DNA from: JADZGC01 sp964391595
GTDB taxonomy: Bacteria; Patescibacteriota; Saccharimonadia; CAILAD01; GCA-016700035
Length of the DNA stretch: 64,000 nt
Direction of reading: 5' to 3'
NCBI GenBank assembly: GCA_964391595.1
Contig: CAYMMM010000001.1
Span: 1 to 64,000, forward strand
Shown: piece by piece, positions 33,291-41,103 of the stretch
How the letters are laid out: each line of letters begins with the position of its first letter
Numbering within the stretch: the first letter of the stretch is position 1
Made by a program: the position numbers and the translations under genes
Notes under the pieces: model-generated
Seen by the model: the letters and a program-made list of their open reading frames with translations, nothing else
Databases searched by the model: none
What the model was told of the DNA's origin: nothing

Positions 33291-34561
33291 TGCATATCTC
33301 GCAATACAAGCATGAAGTCCGAGACATTGGCTGTAACTTTGTTGATATGGAGATGATCATGGAGTTTGCGAAGAGCTTTATAGCTACGATTTGCTTCTAC
33401 CGCTTGATGCGGATTGATTTTTTTACGCTTACATTGCGCGACTGACCACACACTATCGGCGATGGCTCCGGCAACTGGTACGTTGTCCTTGCCATCCGAC
33501 GCGGCCGAGATTATGACACTATGCGCTGGCAGATGACCGATTGCAGACAACGCAAGGTCTTGATTTCGACCGCCTTTGCCGGGATGTGAAACAATCACCT
33601 CGGTTTCGCCACATGCGATGAGAGCTTCTCCTGGCTTCACTGCTTTCGCCATCGTAGGGCCGACGTGATTTGCGAGACCATTGACGTGCGTAGAATATAC
33701 TCTTGGCTTATATCCTAGGGCGCGAGCTTTGCTTTTCATAGCCTCGAGAGTAGTCCTGCCGTGAGCAATCAGTATGTTGTGTACTTTTGCAAAATATCGT
33801 TTGTCCTTTGGTGTTTCGAGTAGCTGGAGATTTGGGAGACCATATTTCTTAATGATTCGTTGCGCTTGATTCCGCGTTGTTGCATCCATGACAGTTGGGC
33901 CTGATGAAACCATGCTCAGATCATCACCTGGTACATCTGAGATGATCAAACTGGCAACTGTTGAGGGATATGCATAGGCTGCCATGTGGCCGCCATGGAA
34001 TAGCGAGACGTGCTTGCGAACAGTATTGATTTCCTGAATGGTCGCGCCAGCGCGCAGTAAAACAGAACTAATAAACTGCAGCTCAAGACAAGTGAGTCCC
34101 CCGGGCTGGCAAGCTAGTGCTGAACCTCCACCACAGATTAGTGCAATGACCAGATCATTGGCTTGTGTTTGTTTAAGTAGATGAACCATTTGGTTGGTGG
34201 CTTTGATGTTTTTTTGGGAGGGTAGTGGATGGGTTCCAGCGTAAGATCTGATTTTTTTGAGTCGACGCTTCGTGATGTCGATAACTATGCCGGACTTGAT
34301 TCGGTGCACGCCAAGGATGTGTTCGATATGCTTTGCGGCAAGCGATGAACCCTTACCAACGCCAACGACATAGATATCTTCATATTGCGTTAAATCAAAG
34401 GATTGCGGGCCAATCGTGAGGCGATCATGATCGAGGGACAGACTGTTTTCGAAAATTGTTTCGATTGATATCGACTCGTAGCCCGCCTCGATAATCTCGA
34501 GAGCATCTCGTCTGAGAGGTGTTTTCGCCAGGCTTTCGAAATTTTTGAGAATCATATCCAT
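33287..34561 (-). CDS. Glycerate 2-kinase, GckA/TtuD (MOFRL) type
   Basis: The 424-residue protein matches type-2 glycerate kinases: GVGKGSSLAAKHIEHILG near the N-terminus, GTHPLPSQKNIKATNQM, LICGGGSALACQPGGLT, ISDVPGDDLSMVSSGPT and the C-terminal MOFRL-like part (GKGGRNQDLALSAIG and SDGKDNVPVAGAI). It phosphorylates glycerate to 2-phosphoglycerate, which enters lower glycolysis. Coupled to the dehydrogenase gene downstream. Its -10 box lies only 5 bases before ATG, and a second in-frame ATG follows 2 codons later. Confidence 0.9.
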   Translation of the reverse strand: MDMILKNFESLAKTPLRRDALEIIEAGYESISIETIFENSLSLDHDRLTIGPQSFDLTQYEDIYVVGVGKGSSLAAKHIEHILGVHRIKSGIVIDITKRRLKKIRSYAGTHPLPSQKNIKATNQMVHLLKQTQANDLVIALICGGGSALACQPGGLTCLELQFISSVLLRAGATIQEINTVRKHVSLFHGGHMAAYAYPSTVASLIISDVPGDDLSMVSSGPTVMDATTRNQAQRIIKKYGLPNLQLLETPKDKRYFAKVHNILIAHGRTTLEAMKSKARALGYKPRVYSTHVNGLANHVGPTMAKAVKPGEALIACGETEVIVSHPGKGGRNQDLALSAIGHLPAHSVIISAASDGKDNVPVAGAIADSVWSVAQCKRKKINPHQAVEANRSYKALRKLHDHLHINKVTANVSDFMLVLRDMQ

Positions 34562-34566
34562 ATCTT

Positions 34567-34596
34567 AGCATAAGCATATTGGGAATATATTATCAA
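34567..34596 (-). promoter_or_regulatory. Promoter of the glycerate kinase operon (leaderless type)
   Basis: On the minus strand TTGATA (34591-34596) and TATGCT (34567-34572) are 18 bases apart; the -10 box ends 5 bases before the ATG at 34561. Confidence 0.6.
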
Positions 34597-34606
34597 TGCT
34601 GCCTAC

Positions 34607-35809
34607 TTATCCAACGAAGATCATAACGGCTGAGAGAATCAGACCGAAAATCGGGATGATCAGAGGTATAGATACGGCTGGTTGGCGTTTTGATGGGCGT
34701 AGCTTGATTGCAATGAGGCTTGCATTCACGAGACAGAAGAGTGCCAATACGGCGTAGCTCGTGAGGCTCGCCAGCGAAACGATAGGGAGACTTAATGCTG
34801 CAACTGCCATAACTATCATGCTTATGACAGTTGCCAGCACGGGTGTCTGCGTTTTGCTGTGTACAGTTGCGAGGTGGGCATGTATAAGTCCTCGTTTCGC
34901 CATGCCGTAAAGAAGCCTCGATACGAGCACGAGGTGGACCAGTATGCCATTGATGGCCGACATGATGCCAATGACAGAAATCAAAGTAGCAGGTGTCTTC
35001 GTGATCCCTGTGAATATGTCGGCTAACGGGGTCTTTGATTGGGCGAGTGTATCGATGGGTATCGCGTGTGTCGCAACTATCACTACCAGCATATATAGTA
35101 CGGTGGCGGAGATAAGGGCGATAATGATTGCTTTTGGCATAATGGTCGCTGCCGCGCGAGATTCCTCAGCTACATTGACGATATCTTCGAAGCCGATAAA
35201 AGCATAAAAGGCCAGAAATGCCCCACCCAGCACAGCCGTAGCGGGTACATTGAGTGAGAATGCAGCCTGATAACTCGTCGCGTCTGCAAGTATCCCTCGT
35301 CCGGCCCAGATGATCATCGCCAGCCCTAAGATTTCGAGGATAGTAATAAAAGCCGCGGCGCGCGAAGATTCCTTAATGCCATATGCGGCGATTGCACCAA
35401 GGCCGAGGAAGAGCAGAATGACGAGGAAAGGGGTTGGCAGGTTAACGAAGCTTTGAGTATAGCCCGCAAATCCGATCGCGAGAGTGGCGGACGAGAAGAT
35501 TGCCGAGAGCAAGATTAGTATGCCGACGATTTGTGCGAGAGGTTTGAAGCGGAAACCTTCGTGCACGTAGGCGCTTGCCCCCGCGCTGACCGGATAACGG
35601 TGCGAGAGTTCCATATATGAGGCTGCTGTCAGCCCCGCGATGCAAGCCGCGATGATGAATGATAAAGGCGCAGCCTGGCCAGCCACCCCAGCAACCTTAC
35701 CGATAAGAACATAAATGCCCGCACCGAGAACATTTCCGAGCCCGAAGAGGGTTAGGATGGGTAGTGTCACGCTGCGCTTGAGTGGTACGGATCGTTGTGC
35801 CATTACCAT
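34607..35809 (-). CDS. APC-family amino acid permease
   Basis: A 400-residue integral membrane protein with about twelve helices. The first helix has the substrate-binding glycine-rich turn (GLGNVLGAGIYVLIG, about residues 22-36) and helix 6 carries FIGFEDIVNVAEES, both typical of the amino acid-polyamine-organocation family. It should import amino acids or exchange them for products, which fits an organism with poor amino acid synthesis. ATG codons at 35809 and 35803 are both close to a TAAAAT box, so the second is the likelier start if the mRNA is leaderless. Confidence 0.87.
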   Translation of the reverse strand: MVMAQRSVPLKRSVTLPILTLFGLGNVLGAGIYVLIGKVAGVAGQAAPLSFIIAACIAGLTAASYMELSHRYPVSAGASAYVHEGFRFKPLAQIVGILILLSAIFSSATLAIGFAGYTQSFVNLPTPFLVILLFLGLGAIAAYGIKESSRAAAFITILEILGLAMIIWAGRGILADATSYQAAFSLNVPATAVLGGAFLAFYAFIGFEDIVNVAEESRAAATIMPKAIIIALISATVLYMLVVIVATHAIPIDTLAQSKTPLADIFTGITKTPATLISVIGIMSAINGILVHLVLVSRLLYGMAKRGLIHAHLATVHSKTQTPVLATVISMIVMAVAALSLPIVSLASLTSYAVLALFCLVNASLIAIKLRPSKRQPAVSIPLIIPIFGLILSAVMIFVG

Positions 35810-35860
35810 CTATTTTAGCATGAGTAGTATCAGGTGAAGGCTGTGGAATCCTGGATGAGC

Positions 35861-36118
35861 TTATTGTGCGATGAGCGTTAATTTTTCGCTGCGACTCAGT
35901 GTTTTTATGCGAGCTTCTTCGCGTAGTGCAGCGCCCTTACCTGTCAGCCGTTGCGAATACACGAGCTGTACAGGTCTGCGTGATCGAGTATACTTTGCGC
36001 CCGCATCTCCCATATTGTGTTGGTTGATTCGCTTGGTAAGATCTCTGCAGACTCCAGTATAGAGGCTGTCGTCGCTGCATCTCACTATATACACCCAATA
36101 TGGATGAGTGGCAGGCAC
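35861..36118 (-). CDS. GIY-YIG endonuclease superfamily protein
   Basis: The 85-residue protein is a bare GIY-YIG domain of the UPF0213/YhbQ type: YWVYIVRCSDDSLYTGVCRD corresponds to the GIY-YIG strands, followed by RINQHN, AKYTRSRRPVQLVY and a catalytic-type Glu in ALREEARIKTLSRSEK. Related small proteins have been linked to DNA repair and processing, but the role is not settled. Its ATG shares one base with the stop of the ABC permease gene. Confidence 0.88.
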   Translation of the reverse strand: MPATHPYWVYIVRCSDDSLYTGVCRDLTKRINQHNMGDAGAKYTRSRRPVQLVYSQRLTGKGAALREEARIKTLSRSEKLTLIAQ

Positions 36119-37461
36119 TACTCCGTTCGGAGGGCTTCGATTGGGTCGAGCTTAGCGGCCTTGCGTGATGGCAGCCAGCCGGCGAATATCGATACGATCA
36201 TGAGGATGCCAACCAAGCCAACGACTTCATACCATGAGAATATGAGTAGCGAGTTGCCTTCACCGAGATCAAGTTGCTTGGTGATCCAGGGATTAAGTGC
36301 TGCGCCGACTGCAACCGCACCGAGCGAGCCAATGATGCCGCCGAGAAATCCAATCCACGCCGCTTCAAATCGGAAGAGTCGACCGATGTCACGTTTGCGC
36401 ATACCAAGGGCTTTCATGAGTCCAATCTCACGTGTTCTCTGGAGAACACTTATATACATCGTATTGATGACACCGAAGACAGAAGCAATAATCGCGATTG
36501 CACCAAACCCAGCCACAATCCCCTGTAATACTGTAATGAACTGCGTCAGTGTTTCTTGAGTTTCTTTGACGGACTGCGATATGTAGCCCTGTTCTTTGAA
36601 TTTGTCCTGAGCTGCTTTGAGCGTAGCTGGGTCTTCACCATCTTTGATTTGTGCAAAGACGAACAGGTATTTGCGATAGTTGGCTGTCCCCTTTGTGGCG
36701 ATATCTTGCAGGTCTCGAGCATCATCTTGGCCTACGAAGAGATACAGCTCGGTACCAGGCTGTACCGCAGAAGAGCGCTTGAGTACTGCGGATATCGTAA
36801 ACTCCGTAGCGACAATCTCTTTTGCGGGATCGACGGATCCGGTTGGGCTAAATTGTGCCGTATTACTGGCGGGCTTAGCTACAGCCAAAGAAATCTTCTT
36901 ACCTATAGCATCTTGTGGCGAATTGAAGCCGAGTACAGAGAGATAAGCCTCTGGTATGACAACATTTTTGTCGCCAAGTGGGCGCTGTATTTCTCCAGCC
37001 AAAAGCTCCGGCTTTTCAAATGGATTGACTGCCTGGGCGTTACCGAGGTATTTCTTCTGGCCATCACGAGTAATATATTCGAGACTCGCCGTGATATTTT
37101 CGCGAACCCTCGTCACACCCTCGATTTGTTTGATCTTTTGTATATCATCATCGGTGATCTGTTTAATCTGCGTACTTGCTCCAGCGCGGATGACTGAAGT
37201 GGATGCTCCGCCGTCATATTCTTTTGGTTTAGAGTTATCACCCCGACCGAGTAGTGCCTCGTCATTGCCGACGATGAGTTCAGCTGGATCAAAATTGTCA
37301 GAGATAATTTTATTCACATAGCTATTGGCACCATTGCTCGCGGCTAGCGTGAGGGTGAGCGCAAAAGTACCAACGGCGATAGCGAGCGCGGTGAGTATGG
37401 TACGCCCTTTGGCTGAGCGGAGGCTACGTCCAGAACGACGTATCAGGTCTCGTAATATCAT
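36118..37461 (-). CDS. ABC transporter permease, MacB/FtsX type
   Basis: The 447-residue protein has one helix near the N-terminus (GRTILTALAIAVGTFALTLTLA), a large extracytoplasmic domain (about 50-320) and three C-terminal helices ending in the family's SRKAAKLDPIEALRTE. This is the MacB-type topology, used for lipoprotein handling, drug or peptide export and mechanotransmission. Its start shares one base with the ATPase stop, so the two form one transporter. Confidence 0.9.
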   Translation of the reverse strand: MILRDLIRRSGRSLRSAKGRTILTALAIAVGTFALTLTLAASNGANSYVNKIISDNFDPAELIVGNDEALLGRGDNSKPKEYDGGASTSVIRAGASTQIKQITDDDIQKIKQIEGVTRVRENITASLEYITRDGQKKYLGNAQAVNPFEKPELLAGEIQRPLGDKNVVIPEAYLSVLGFNSPQDAIGKKISLAVAKPASNTAQFSPTGSVDPAKEIVATEFTISAVLKRSSAVQPGTELYLFVGQDDARDLQDIATKGTANYRKYLFVFAQIKDGEDPATLKAAQDKFKEQGYISQSVKETQETLTQFITVLQGIVAGFGAIAIIASVFGVINTMYISVLQRTREIGLMKALGMRKRDIGRLFRFEAAWIGFLGGIIGSLGAVAVGAALNPWITKQLDLGEGNSLLIFSWYEVVGLVGILMIVSIFAGWLPSRKAAKLDPIEALRTE

Positions 37462-38174
37462 TATTTTTTGCCCACTTTCTTAGCTTGCTTGAATTTACTC
37501 ATGCCGACTACTTCGCGAATCTCGCCGTCTTTCATGTATATTTTCAGTTCACATCTATCGGCAAGTTCTTCATCGTGCGTGACGATCACAAGTGTACACC
37601 CGAGTTTTTTATTGAGGTCAAAGAGTAGCTTAATAATGAGCTCACCAGTAGTGCTGTCGAGATTACCGGTCGGCTCGTCAGCGAAGATAAGCTTTGGCTT
37701 ATTGACGATGGCGCGTGCGATCGCCAGGCGTTGTTTTTGACCGCCAGATAGATTCGCAGCCAGTGAATTGATTTTGTCGAGCAAGTCCACTGCCTTGAGC
37801 GCTTCCTCTACCTTCTTGCGACGCTCACGATTTGGGACCTTTGCAATCTCGAGCGGGAGCATGACGTTTTGGTAGCAGGTTTGGTTTGCTTCAACGAAAA
37901 ATGCCTGGAAGATAAAGCTCATCTCAGTAGCGCGGAAGCGGTCCATTTGCTTAGCTTTCATGCTTTGCAAGCTGGTGCCGTTGATAATTACCTCGCCACT
38001 CGTAGCGTGGTCGAGTCCACTCATGACATGCATGAGAGTCGACTTGCCAGAGCCAGATTTACCAATCACAGCTACCGTAGCGCCTTTCGGGATAGTTGTA
38101 TTGATCTTATAGAGTGCGGTGAATAGATTTTCACCCTTGCCATAAGTTTTGGTGACGTCTTTTACTTCAATCAT
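37461..38174 (-). CDS. ABC transporter ATP-binding protein, MacB/LolD type
   Basis: The 237-residue ATPase has Walker A GKSGSGKST (38-46), the Q-loop, signature LSGGQKQR, Walker B LIFADEPTGNLD and the switch His in VIVTHDEEL. It drives the MacB-like permease encoded directly downstream. The C-terminus carries an extra Lys-rich tail (KFKQAKKVGKK). Upstream lies a TATAAT box with two perfect 11-bp direct repeats in place of a -35 box, so the exporter is probably switched on by a response regulator. Confidence 0.93.
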   Translation of the reverse strand: MIEVKDVTKTYGKGENLFTALYKINTTIPKGATVAVIGKSGSGKSTLMHVMSGLDHATSGEVIINGTSLQSMKAKQMDRFRATEMSFIFQAFFVEANQTCYQNVMLPLEIAKVPNRERRKKVEEALKAVDLLDKINSLAANLSGGQKQRLAIARAIVNKPKLIFADEPTGNLDSTTGELIIKLLFDLNKKLGCTLVIVTHDEELADRCELKIYMKDGEIREVVGMSKFKQAKKVGKK

Positions 38175-38183
38175 TAAAGTTAA

Positions 38184-38215
38184 TTATACCAAACTTTTCT
38201 GAGACTTTTCTGAGC
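38184..38215 (-). promoter_or_regulatory. -10 box with two 11-bp direct repeats (ABC exporter operon)
   Basis: On the minus strand CTCAGAAAAGT occurs twice in direct succession (38205-38215 and 38194-38204), followed by TTGG and TATAAT (38184-38189). The repeats occupy the -35 position. The layout is that of OmpR/PhoB-family activator sites, and the same arrangement recurs at 39171-39202. Confidence 0.65.
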
Positions 38216-38234
38216 ATGCCTAGCTAATCTGTAA

Positions 38235-38807
38235 TTAGTTGAAGCGAACGATCATCCAGCCAGCTACCATCACAGTCCAGGCAGCCCAAAACGCAAGATC
38301 ATACCGTTTGGCGACTGCATGTGCGAGTAAGGTGCGTGTCGGTCTATGTGGGAAGTCCTCGACATTTAAGCGTAGCCAAACAAGGTTGAGTAAAATAACT
38401 GCCCCGTAGCAAAATATGCAGAAGATACACAGGCTACCGATCACGAACGTACTTTGCCAGAGATACCAAGCTCCGAAGAGCAAGAAAAAGACGCTTGCAG
38501 CCTGCAGGCTTAGGCGCAGATTGCGCGAGAGCTGAGCACCGGTCAGTCCGGCTAGTCCAGCGCCCAGTAGAACCGCAAAAAATGCCAGACACATGATAGC
38601 GTTTGAGAAGCCAAAGACCGAGGATTGCCAGGCACCGAAGACATTTGAGCAACTGAAGACACTATTGAGGTTACAAAAGAGGTCTTTCGTTGGTGCTTCG
38701 GCGTATTGGATGCGCTCGATAATTTGGATAAATGATGCTGTTCCGCCGACGAGTGCGGCACCGACGACTGTCTGCCAGAGATAGAGATGTTTCGTGGGCT
38801 TTGTCAT
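38235..38807 (-). CDS. Vitamin K epoxide reductase (VKOR) family protein
   Basis: The 190-residue membrane protein has the VKOR pattern: a loop Cys pair (LFCNLNSVFSCSNVFG, near residues 43-52), four to five helices and the active-site CxxC in LCIFCIFCYG, which contains a third Cys three residues on. VKOR proteins reoxidise DsbA-like thiol oxidases and so support disulfide formation outside the membrane. No thioredoxin domain is fused and none is encoded nearby. A TATACT box ends 6 bases before ATG, suggesting a leaderless mRNA. Confidence 0.88.
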   Translation of the reverse strand: MTKPTKHLYLWQTVVGAALVGGTASFIQIIERIQYAEAPTKDLFCNLNSVFSCSNVFGAWQSSVFGFSNAIMCLAFFAVLLGAGLAGLTGAQLSRNLRLSLQAASVFFLLFGAWYLWQSTFVIGSLCIFCIFCYGAVILLNLVWLRLNVEDFPHRPTRTLLAHAVAKRYDLAFWAAWTVMVAGWMIVRFN

Positions 38808-38846
38808 AACCCCAGTATACGCCCATCGGGGTTAGGCGTCTGCTTC

Positions 38847-39146
38847 TTAGGCTTCCGAGCTAGCTCCGCCGAGGAGTTGTTGTAGATCCTCCAGGATCCC
38901 CTGTCCAATGCCTAATATTCCTGCCACCCAAGACTGAACGGTACCGAGTAATTGGTTGATATCGAGGGCGATATTGGTGTTTGAGGCCAGCTGGAAGATC
39001 GCCAGTGCACCGACGACGAGCACGACTGCGGCGAGTCCGAAGAGCGCAAATGCGGCGACCATCGCCACGACTCCGAGGGATTTAATCCTTGGATCCTTGA
39101 GATTGATATATTTCATCAGGCCTGCAAATTTTAGGGCTTTTTTCAC
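38847..39146 (-). CDS. Small membrane protein (99 aa), hypothetical
   Basis: GTG start at 39146 with GGAGG six bases upstream. Residues 1-22 are basic (MKKALKFAGLMKYINLKDPR), then a long hydrophobic helix (about 24-52) and a weakly hydrophobic amphipathic C-terminal part rich in Gly, Gln and Leu. No family recognised. It carries the same activator-type direct repeats upstream as the ABC exporter operon, so both may belong to one regulon, perhaps an envelope response. Confidence 0.6.
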   Translation of the reverse strand: MKKALKFAGLMKYINLKDPRIKSLGVVAMVAAFALFGLAAVVLVVGALAIFQLASNTNIALDINQLLGTVQSWVAGILGIGQGILEDLQQLLGGASSEA

Positions 39147-39170
39147 ACTGCCTCCATATATTACTGGCTC

Positions 39171-39202
39171 ATTGTATGAGAGTTTTCTAAGAATTTGCTG
39201 AG
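39171..39202 (-). promoter_or_regulatory. -10 box with two 11-bp direct repeats (small membrane protein)
   Basis: On the minus strand CTCAGCAAATT and CTTAGAAAACT follow each other without a gap (39192-39202 and 39181-39191), then CTCA and TACAAT (39171-39176). The 4-base gap to the -10 box is identical to that at 38184-38215. Confidence 0.6.
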
Positions 39203-39218
39203 CGTTTACGTATGGGCA

Positions 39219-39488
39219 CTAAAGTTCGGAGTCGGACTCGAGTGTCTCTTGGTTGATGCCGTTTGTCACGTTCGTGAAGCCGAGCCTGGTGAGGATTTGC
39301 GAGGACTGATGCGCACGTACACCCGAGCGGCAGTAGACGATGATCGGAGTGTCTTTTGCGAGATTAGCGAGTACCGGTGGGTTTGACTCGAGCGTACCGA
39401 CTGGAGCGTTTATCGCCCCCTCGGCATGGCCGGCGGCATATTCACTCGGTTCGCGCACATCGATGATCGTTGGCTGGGTGGTATTCAT
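39219..39488 (-). CDS. Rhodanese-like domain protein
   Basis: The 89-residue protein is a single rhodanese domain with DVREPSEYAAGHAEGAINAP at the start and the active-site Cys in YCRSGVRAHQSS (near residue 56). Such domains carry persulfide sulfur for thiolation or detoxification. It has no signal peptide. A TATAAT box ends 6 bases before the ATG, another probable leaderless gene. Confidence 0.9.
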   Translation of the reverse strand: MNTTQPTIIDVREPSEYAAGHAEGAINAPVGTLESNPPVLANLAKDTPIIVYCRSGVRAHQSSQILTRLGFTNVTNGINQETLESDSEL

Positions 39489-39565
39489 ACTTATATTATA
39501 CTCTCCTCGCGCAAGCTACGTATCCTTACCAAGATATGCAAGAGCTTATTACATGCCTAGGTAAA

Positions 39566-39586
39566 GGCCAGACTATCGCGCTGGCC
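39566..39586 (-). terminator. Weak hairpin after the 39614 gene
   Basis: GGCCAG and CTGGCC form a 6-bp stem with a 9-base loop, followed on the minus strand by TTTACC. The short T stretch makes it a weak terminator at best. Confidence 0.4.
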
Positions 39587-39613
39587 GGCGGGTCTCATGT
39601 GACCTGAGAAGTG

Positions 39614-40021
39614 TCAGAGGTACTGACCGGGAAAACTGTCTCCCTGGGGTTCTGAGCCGATCTTCTGGCGAACCCTCTCGAGTGTCTGCTCGATAATCTG
39701 CCTGCGAATGGCTTCCAATTCTTCGCCGATGGCAGGGTGTTGCGTAAGGCGCATGACGATTTCTTCTAGTGCTTCATAGCCATCAACCTCATGGTATTCA
39801 GGCTCCTGCAGACCAAGCGCGACACCAAGATCGGATTCAAGCTTGGCAATCATGCGCTGGGCCTGCGGCGGTAGATCCATATCTTCTACTTCGAAGACTG
39901 TCAGGATGTACGTACATGCGTAGAACGGTGTTGTACTTGTGATCTGAAAGATCTCGATCTGAGGCGGCATGAGCGCACGCGGCGTGACTCGAAGCTCAAA
40001 CGTGGGTGTTAGATTGGTCAT
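39614..40021 (-). CDS. Hypothetical cytoplasmic protein (135 aa)
   Basis: Not recognised. ATG at 40021 with AAAGGGGAG a few bases upstream was preferred over a longer open frame that would run through the promoter. The product is acidic, with a beta-rich first half (FELRVTPRALMPPQIEIFQI) and a helical second half (EALEEIVMRLTQHPAIGEELEAIRRQ). It has a strong promoter (TTGACA-17-CATAAT) flanked by an inverted repeat shared with a divergent short transcript, which suggests regulation by a repressor. Confidence 0.65.
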   Translation of the reverse strand: MTNLTPTFELRVTPRALMPPQIEIFQITSTTPFYACTYILTVFEVEDMDLPPQAQRMIAKLESDLGVALGLQEPEYHEVDGYEALEEIVMRLTQHPAIGEELEAIRRQIIEQTLERVRQKIGSEPQGDSFPGQYL

Positions 40022-40058
40022 GGACTCCCCTTTCGGGTGGTAGGTGCGAGGTGCAAGA

Positions 40059-40087
40059 ATTATGTCAAATAATACTGACAGTGTCAA
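40059..40087 (-). promoter_or_regulatory. Promoter of the 39614 gene, with operator half-site
   Basis: On the minus strand TTGACA (40082-40087) and CATAAT (40059-40064) are 17 bases apart. CTGACAGTGTC at 40075-40085 lies within the promoter and is matched in inverted orientation by GATACTGTCAG at 40129-40139 in the divergent promoter. Confidence 0.75.
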
Positions 40088-40107
40088 GCAAATTAGTCCA
40101 TTTTTGA

Positions 40108-40136
40108 TTGACAATGTATGTACATACTGATACTGT
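40108..40136 (+). promoter_or_regulatory. Divergent promoter with operator half-site
   Basis: TTGACA (40108-40113) and TACTGT (40131-40136) are 17 bases apart. A palindrome GTATGTACATAC (40116-40127) fills the spacer, and the inverted CTGACAGT-type half-site overlaps the -10 box, so both directions could be controlled together. Confidence 0.7.
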
Positions 40137-40143
40137 CAGACGT

Positions 40144-40221
40144 ATGAATATCTCATTTGGCAAGCGCTATTACGAAGTCCCCCACTATTCGGCGGACTAT
40201 TTGCGCATGTCATATATATAA
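40144..40221 (+). CDS. Possible 25-residue peptide in a short transcript
   Basis: The stretch between the plus promoter and the terminator at 40245 contains one frame of 25 residues (MNISFGKRYYEVPHYSADYL...), rich in Tyr (six of 25). Its ATG lies about 8 bases past the -10 box, so it would be translated from a leaderless mRNA. The transcript, about 120 bases in total, could equally be a small regulatory RNA or a leader of the phenylalanine hydroxylase gene that follows; the Tyr-rich composition next to a Phe-to-Tyr enzyme is suggestive but unproven. Confidence 0.3.
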   Translation: MNISFGKRYYEVPHYSADYLRMSYI

Positions 40222-40244
40222 AACGAACTATTGTAACTACACAG

Positions 40245-40266
40245 ACCGCCGAAAGGCGGTTTTTTT
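40245..40266 (+). terminator. Intrinsic terminator before phhA
   Basis: ACCGCC and GGCGGT with a GAAA tetraloop, followed by seven T. It ends the short transcript 30 bases before the hydroxylase gene and might serve as an attenuator for it. Confidence 0.9.
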
Positions 40267-40295
40267 GTTTCAGATCAATATTTATAGGAGATAGT

Positions 40296-41072
40296 ATGAA
40301 ATCATCTACACGACAATTAGAAATCATAAACCTAGCAACCGCTGCTCATGCCACTCCTGCCCACATTGTGTACACACCAGAAGAACATCGGGTGTGGGAG
40401 ACCGTTTGTGATGCACTGATGCCTATCTGGGAAGCACGGGTTGCTTACGAGGTATTGATAGCTAGCGCGCGACTAAACTTACCCACCGGGTCGATCCCGC
40501 AACTGACGGATGTATCGCGCGCACTTGAGTGTGTAAGTGGTTTTGAATTTCGGGCAGTGGGAGGACTGGCTCCGCGCGAAGAATTCTTTGGCAATCTAGC
40601 CCATAAACGCTTCTTGTCTACCCAGTACATTCGAGATGCGCAGACACCGTTTTACACCGAGCAGCCCGACATCATCCATGAAGTAATTGGGCATGCGACC
40701 TTACTAGCCGATCCGCAGCTGGCTGAGCTGCATCGCTTGGCTGGAAAAGCATTAATATCTGTAGAGACCGAATCGGCTAAGCAGTTCATCGCAAATGTCT
40801 GGTGGTTTTCGGGAGAATTTGGCCTGGTGCGCCAAAGTGATGGCATTCGTGCTGTTGGAGCAGGGCTTCTATCATCAGTGCATGAGCTGCAGAATATGCT
40901 GCAAGCTAAGCTCGTCCCGATGGACCCGACTGTCATGGGTCATACTTCGTATGACATTGATCAGCTTCAGACTACGCTCTTCGTGGCTGAATCGATGGCG
41001 CAGTTTGTGCAGCTCATCGGTGACTTTTTTAGGAAAGTGGATGACCAGATGATTGCCGAGATTATGATGTGA
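40296..41072 (+). CDS. phhA: Phenylalanine-4-hydroxylase family protein
   Basis: Aromatic amino acid hydroxylase, 258 residues. The non-haem iron ligands are visible: His128 and His133 in IIHEVIGH and Glu174 in WWFSGEFGL. Other family segments are AHIVYTPEEHRVW near the N-terminus and GAGLLSSVHEL further on. It converts phenylalanine to tyrosine with a pterin cofactor and oxygen. The length fits the small bacterial form without a regulatory domain. GGAG precedes the ATG. An oxygen-dependent amino acid enzyme is unexpected in a reduced, fermentative genome. Confidence 0.9.
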   Translation: MKSSTRQLEIINLATAAHATPAHIVYTPEEHRVWETVCDALMPIWEARVAYEVLIASARLNLPTGSIPQLTDVSRALECVSGFEFRAVGGLAPREEFFGNLAHKRFLSTQYIRDAQTPFYTEQPDIIHEVIGHATLLADPQLAELHRLAGKALISVETESAKQFIANVWWFSGEFGLVRQSDGIRAVGAGLLSSVHELQNMLQAKLVPMDPTVMGHTSYDIDQLQTTLFVAESMAQFVQLIGDFFRKVDDQMIAEIMM

Positions 41073-41103
41073 ATGAAAAGGCATCCATTGCTTCAGATAA
41101 TCT

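Noticed and set aside
36556..37197. A 213-codon plus-strand frame inside the ABC permease gene
   Set aside because: Antisense to a conserved permease with couplings on both sides; no domain was recognised in it.
38194..38215. Direct repeats as a start of a CRISPR or satellite array
   Set aside because: Only two 11-bp units, no spacers; position relative to the -10 box fits an activator site.
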